Source of the DNA: Craspedostauros australis | Lineage: Eukaryota; Bacillariophyta; Bacillariophyceae; Mastogloiales; Achnanthaceae | Direction: 5' to 3' | DNA: 64,000 nt | Assembly: GCA_026770025.1 (NCBI GenBank) | Contig: JAMXDE010000006.1 | Coordinates: 3,230,001 to 3,294,000 of the forward strand | Part shown: one piece after another, positions 62,329 through 64,000 of the stretch | Layout of the letters: each line of letters begins with the position of its first letter | Position numbering within the stretch: the stretch's first letter is position 1 | The notes under the pieces: model-generated | What the model was told of the DNA's origin: nothing | What the model saw: only the letters and a program-made list of their open reading frames with translations | The model's database searches: none | Program-made: the position numbers and the translations under genes

Positions 62329-64000
62329 ATGGCACAAATCCAAGTTGCTCGAGCTCAAAGGTGGTCACCCGCAGGAGATCACGCTGCTTACATCATCAAA
62401 GGCTTCATCTCCAATCCTCCTCGCTTCCAACCAACCAAGGAAGGCTTCTCGAACTTCTGGGAGTCGCACGTCGAGTGGCACAGTCTCTACAGCCAAAAGA
62501 ACACGAAGAAGAATTTTCTCAATTGTTGGGCCCGTCTGCTGAAGTTCCTCGAGAGTGGAAAAGGTGCGTCCGTTTTGTGATGTTCTCTGTTGTGACTATT
62601 ATTGTGATCGCCGACTGTCCTGACATGCTCGTGAACCAAATCTCTTCTCACACAGCTCTGATTTGCTTCGCTGTGCACAGGATTTGGATCTGATTTTCGC
62701 AAGAGGTGCGGTCTGGATTCCACAGAACGCCTCGCAGAGTTGCGTCAAGAACGCGGGATCAACCTCAACTACCGACCAGCACAAGGCGCTGTCAACAACA
62801 CCAATGCCAATCACCCTCCTGCTGCTGATCTTGCTCGCGGTTCTTCTTCGGACGACGACGAAAGTTACCTTCCTTCTGTTCATTCTGATCGTCTCGGTTC
62901 TGCTGTATCTTCAGACAGCTTGGAGCTCGACCCAGGATTCGTTGACGACGATCTCTCTCAAGCTACCCCACCATTCATTATGCCTCGTCGTGGAGTTCAA
63001 GGCCCTCGTGGACCCCCTGTCCGAGACGTGAACAAACCAACACCTCCTCCTGCCCCCAAGCGCGACGCCACACCCAACGACAAGACCATCGTGGATGCCA
63101 TGGGCAAGATGGGAATCCGTAGTGCAGATCGCGCCATGAGCCCTGCACTGGACATGGTCAAGCTCGGATCATTCACTGAACGTGCTTTTGATCCATTGAC
63201 AGCTGCAAATGGAACAGGGCGCTACCGGGAGGGGATTCACATGTTTGTGGTCCTGGACGCAAAGGTGGATCCAGATTCTGTGGCACTGTCTACAGAGGAT
63301 GAAGGATGGACACTGAAGCTGACCTACAAAGTGCCAAAGATGTACTTCACAGCAGAGTGCATCTACGGAGTCTATGGTTATGATAAGGATTTTTCTACAA
63401 GCCTTGCGGCAGCTAAGAATTATTTCCAGGACCTCGCTCGAAAGGTCACCGATGATGCAGGCGAGCTCGTCGTCAGCTGCCAGTTCAGCCTCCCAAGGAA
63501 GATCGACAGTCTCTTCCGCAATGTCAAGACCAAGGACCTCGAGGAGCCCAACTTTGAGATAGTTGAGAACTATCTCGGCACCACCACACTGGTGACATTC
63601 TGCTTTTTTCAAGAGAGCTTCAATCAGCAGCAGTTTGGGACGGCTGGTCGTCGTGGCGTCCGAGGCTTGGATGGGATGGTGTACTCCTTCAATCCCACCA
63701 TGCCTTTGCCTGCAGCCCCAACCGCACAAGGATTCGGATCCCACCCCTTTGGCCATCCTGCTCCAACCCAACCAGGCGGCGCCAGCGGCAACCATCATCC
63801 TGCTCCGTTTGGATCTCCGATTCCCAATTCTGGTGGCGGGTTTGCCAGCCCTGCAGCAACCACCCAGAATGCTGCCCAGACTGCTGCGATTCGCCAGCAG
63901 ATGGAGCGCGAGGCCGCGGCCCAAGTTGCTCGAGCGCAAGAGCTAGCTCGCAAGGAACGGGCCGAATGCGAGGCTCTCTTGCGTGCGGCAAAAGAGCGCT
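62329..64000 (+). CDS. Unrecognised protein, 3' end beyond window
   Basis: Exon 1 runs from the ATG at 62329 to 62563 and exon 2 from 62681 to beyond the window end, joined in phase across GTGCGT and GCACAG (intron 117 bases). At least 518 residues are visible. The N-terminus has an aromatic-rich region (GFSNFWESHVEWHSLYSQK, then FLNCWARLLKFLESGKG). An acidic Ser/Asp linker and a Pro-rich segment follow. A folded block comes next, around REGIHMFVVLDAKVDPDSV, GWTLKLTYKVPKMYF and VVSCQFSLPRKID, whose strand pattern loosely recalls an Hsp20/CS fold. A Pro/Gly/Gln-rich region and the start of an Ala/Arg/Glu coiled coil end the visible part. Function is unknown. It lies divergently from the PIF/Harbinger transposase across the motif array and could belong to that element. 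Confidence 0.7.

Noticed and set aside
63169-63939. 256-codon minus-strand frame
   Set aside because: Antisense to the plus-strand frame from 62681 that stays open to the window end and splices cleanly to exon 1.
1-64000. tRNA, rRNA or CRISPR-like arrays
   Set aside because: None seen by eye; no cloverleaf-type B box in a convincing context and no spaced direct-repeat array.

Overview
This is a nuclear genomic window from a eukaryotic microbe, most likely a diatom or related stramenopile. The inference rests on four things: protein genes with short GT-AG introns, a family of small CRGLE-motif proteins that I associate with diatoms, secreted proteins with Pro-Thr-Ser spacers (PTSSPT type), and a plant-like DD39D mariner beside an I-type LINE and a PIF/Harbinger element. 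I could not run any search, so the species is not identified.

Layout. 0-6 kb: a polyglutamine CRGLE-family protein, then a four-exon PIWI-type Argonaute with an RGG-rich N-terminus and an apparent C2H2 zinc finger between its N and PAZ regions. 6-10.9 kb: a 1600-residue ankyrin-like protein on the minus strand. 12.6-16.1 kb: two decaying genes, a Cys-rich secreted protein with frameshifts and a stop, and the C-terminal end of an N-acetylglutamate synthase. 16.9-19.5 kb: an intact mariner-like transposase. 21.5-25.4 kb: two more CRGLE-family genes. 25.4-29.4 kb: gene-poor, with a ubiquitin-protease-like tail fragment and a short broken ORF. 29.4-37.8 kb: a full-length LINE with both ORFs open, bounded by a perfect 19-bp target-site duplication. 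37.9-45.5 kb: an ankyrin cluster (a truncated N-terminal copy, a long ankyrin array and an ankyrin-BTB protein) around a decayed coding-like stretch. 46-49.7 kb: a small split membrane-protein gene and a YgfZ/COG0354 protein with a repeated basic C-terminal helix. 51.5-58.6 kb: housekeeping genes, namely ribosomal protein eL19, an IMPACT homologue, ALG12 and a MATH-BTB protein. 60-64 kb: a two-exon PIF/Harbinger transposase, an array of GTCGG motifs at about 21-22 bp spacing, and an unrecognised gene that runs off the end.

How it fits together. The window mixes housekeeping functions (translation, the GCN2 stress regulator IMPACT, N-glycan assembly, folate-linked Fe-S maintenance) with three classes of mobile element. 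The PIWI protein is a plausible silencing effector against such elements, but nothing in the sequence links it to them directly. The most unusual items are the zinc finger inside the Argonaute, the young LINE with an ATGA overlap between its ORFs, the three-member CRGLE family, and the 61.6-61.9 kb motif array.
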